The position numbers were made by a program, and so were the translations under genes. Below the pieces are notes generated by a model. The model had not been told where the DNA came from and searched no databases. It worked only from the letters and a program-made list of their open reading frames with translations. From the NCBI GenBank assembly GCA_019348575.1, contig JAHWJE010000072.1, forward strand, positions 1 to 7,241: a DNA stretch of 7,241 nucleotides, in the 5' to 3' direction. Source of the stretch: Actinomycetota bacterium. GTDB lineage: Bacteria; Actinomycetota; Thermoleophilia; Solirubrobacterales; Solirubrobacteraceae. Shown here piece by piece: positions 6,652 through 7,241 of this stretch; position 1 is the first letter of the stretch; each line of letters opens with the position of its first letter.

Positions 6652-6723
6652 CAGGACAGCGCTCAGCAGGGCGACGATCAGCAGGGCGCAGACGAGCAGG
6701 ACGAGGGAGCGCGGCGAGGTCAC
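6652..6723 (-). pseudogene. N-terminal fragment of a secreted or membrane protein
   Basis: GTG 6723 opens a 24-codon stretch, MTSPRSLVLLVCALLIVALL then SAVL, which is a clear signal peptide or first membrane helix. 23 of its 24 codons end in G or C, as in the intact genes here. A TAGCCT box (6735-6740) precedes the start by 11 bases, the layout seen before two other genes in this window. After about 6652 the reading runs antisense through the opposite-strand gene, so the mature protein is absent. The function is unknown. The alternative, that this is merely antisense of a Gln/Asp-rich linker of the plus-strand gene, is less likely on codon use. Confidence 0.45.
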
Positions 6724-6734
6724 GGCGGGCGGGA

Positions 6735-6740
6735 AGGCTA
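6735..6740 (-). promoter_or_regulatory. TAGCCT -10 box for the fragment starting at GTG 6723
   Basis: On the minus strand TAGCCT fits TAnnnT and lies 11 bases before GTG 6723 without a Shine-Dalgarno between. Its first three bases are also the stop codon (TAG, 6740-6738) of the winged-helix-like frame upstream. Confidence 0.35.
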
Positions 6741-6932
6741 CAACCTGAACTGCGAGGCGGGCTTCCTCGGGCCGCCCGCGGCGATCGTCGCCCGCCGCCC
6801 GCGCTCGCGGGCTGGCTCGTCCACCACGGCCTTGACGGTGGCGTGGTACTGGCGTGGCCGCACGCCGAAGAAGTCGGCCAGCTCGGCCAGCGTGGCGATG
6901 CCGTGCGCTCGTGCCGCCCGCAGGAGCAGGCG
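6738..6932 (-). pseudogene. C-terminal fragment with winged-helix-like (YcaQ/AlkZ-like?) sequence
   Basis: This piece is in frame with the ffh fragment but is not SRP54 sequence. It begins RLLLRAARAHGIATLAELAD and continues FFGVRPRQYHATVKAVVDE, two helices and a turn resembling the winged-helix segment of YcaQ/AlkZ-type DNA glycosylases (pattern: RAAR-LG-AT--DLADYFRL). It then runs through a basic tail (ARERGRRATIAAGGPRKPAS) to TAG at 6738. In YcaQ this segment is internal, so ending about 30 residues later would be abnormal; either a further junction exists near 6812 or the protein belongs to another family. Third codon positions are nearly all G/C, so it is coding-like throughout. The family assignment rests on recalled motifs and is weak. 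Confidence 0.35.
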
Positions 6933-6941
6933 CTCGCGGGC
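6801..6941. repeat. 12-base direct repeat flanking the winged-helix-like piece
   Basis: GCGCTCGCGGGC occurs at 6801-6812 and again at 6930-6941, exactly 129 bases (43 codons) apart, so in the same frame; both copies encode ARER on the minus strand. The right copy lies on the ffh/winged-helix junction. The left copy also forms a small palindrome, GCCCGC-GAGC-GCGGGC, with its flank (6797-6812). The repeat could have mediated a short-homology join. Confidence 0.5.
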
Positions 6942-7241
6942 GACCTCGACCGGATCGCCGGACTCGACGGGCGCGTAGACCGGGACGCCGACCTGCTCGG
7001 CGAGCACCCGCAGTTGCTTCACCGCCGCCGGTCGCTGCAGGTCGCACGCGACGAGCATCGGCGTCCGGCCCTTCTTTTTCAGCAGCTTTGCCAGCTTCCC
7101 GGCGGCGGTGGTCTTTCCCGACCCCTGCAGGCCCGCGAGCATGATCACCGCCGGCGACGCGCTGCCGAGGTCCAGCGGCGCCGACTGCTCACCGAGGATC
7201 CGGACCAATTCCTCGTGGACGATCTTGACGACCTGCTGCCC
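6933..7241 (-). pseudogene. ffh: signal recognition particle protein Ffh (SRP54), internal fragment
   Basis: Ffh is the GTPase that binds signal sequences of nascent membrane and secreted proteins and delivers ribosomes to FtsY. The 103 visible codons run off the window end and cover the end of the N domain (GQQVVKIVHEELVRILGEQ) and the start of the G domain: P-loop GLQGSGKTT, then LVACDLQRPAAVKQL, and EQVGVPVYAPVESGDPVEVA. The match to the actinobacterial protein is clear through GDPVEVARE. There the expected continuation (about 10 residues, then the VIVDTAGR motif) is replaced by unrelated sequence. The G3-G5 motifs and the whole M domain are therefore missing and this copy cannot work. Since ffh is essential, an intact gene must exist elsewhere, or the joint is not real. 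The identity is firm; the 3' boundary is uncertain by a few codons because of the 12-base repeat. Confidence 0.85.

Noticed and set aside
6663..6688. 11-base direct repeat TCAGCAGGGCG at 6663-6673 and 6678-6688
   Set aside because: Explained by repeated Leu/Ala codons in the hydrophobic segment on the minus strand; no further copies or array.
1..7241. Searched for CRISPR arrays, tRNA or rRNA genes, transposases, integrases and toxin-antitoxin pairs
   Set aside because: No repeat-spacer pattern, cloverleaf or recognisable protein of these kinds was seen by eye on either strand.

Overview
The window is GC-rich (about 73-75% G+C in the gene blocks I counted by hand, with codons ending almost always in G or C). 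It looks like chromosome from a high-GC actinobacterium. Solirubrobacterales/Thermoleophilia is my best guess, from the sigma factor type, the DUF3105 protein, the multi-domain PGRP amidase and the TAnnnT boxes close to start codons. That placement is inference, not a database result.

Layout: (1) 1-~398 holds an unrecognised plus-strand gene fragment, about 67% G+C over 1-360. (2) ~399-1094, minus strand, is a sigma-70 family (ECF-like) sigma factor that starts at TTG 1094 and loses its C-terminal tail near position 400, where it meets fragment 1. (3) 1280-1960, plus, is a membrane-anchored DUF3105 protein. (4) 2040-3770, plus, is a secreted zinc amidase/peptidoglycan recognition protein. (5) 3885-5423, plus, is a NarK-type nitrate/nitrite transporter. 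(6) 5535-6404, plus, is a single-domain voltage-gated cation channel of the bacterial Nav type with an unusual filter, TLENLPD. (7) 6538-~6651, plus, is the N-terminus of a small membrane protein, cut off. (8) ~6652-6723, minus, is the N-terminus of a secreted or membrane protein. (9) 6738-~6932, minus, is a winged-helix-like C-terminal piece. (10) ~6933-7241, minus, is the N/G-domain part of ffh (SRP54), cut after GDPVEVARE.

The core from about 400 to 6650 is coherent: four complete plus-strand genes with short spacers (79, 114 and 111 bases), and a sigma gene divergent from them. Three of the four products act at the cell envelope (wall amidase, nitrate porter, ion channel), and the fourth is membrane-anchored. 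They share no obvious pathway, and there is no nitrate reductase in view.

Both ends are different. On each side a gene is cut and joined to the 5' part of an opposite-strand gene, and the right end packs at least three unrelated gene pieces into 600 bases, one joined in frame to ffh at a 12-base direct repeat. The simplest explanation is chimeric ends of an assembled or amplified contig; a real rearrangement is the alternative. I see no convincing new biological system. The items most worth a second look are the channel filter and the nature of the junctions.
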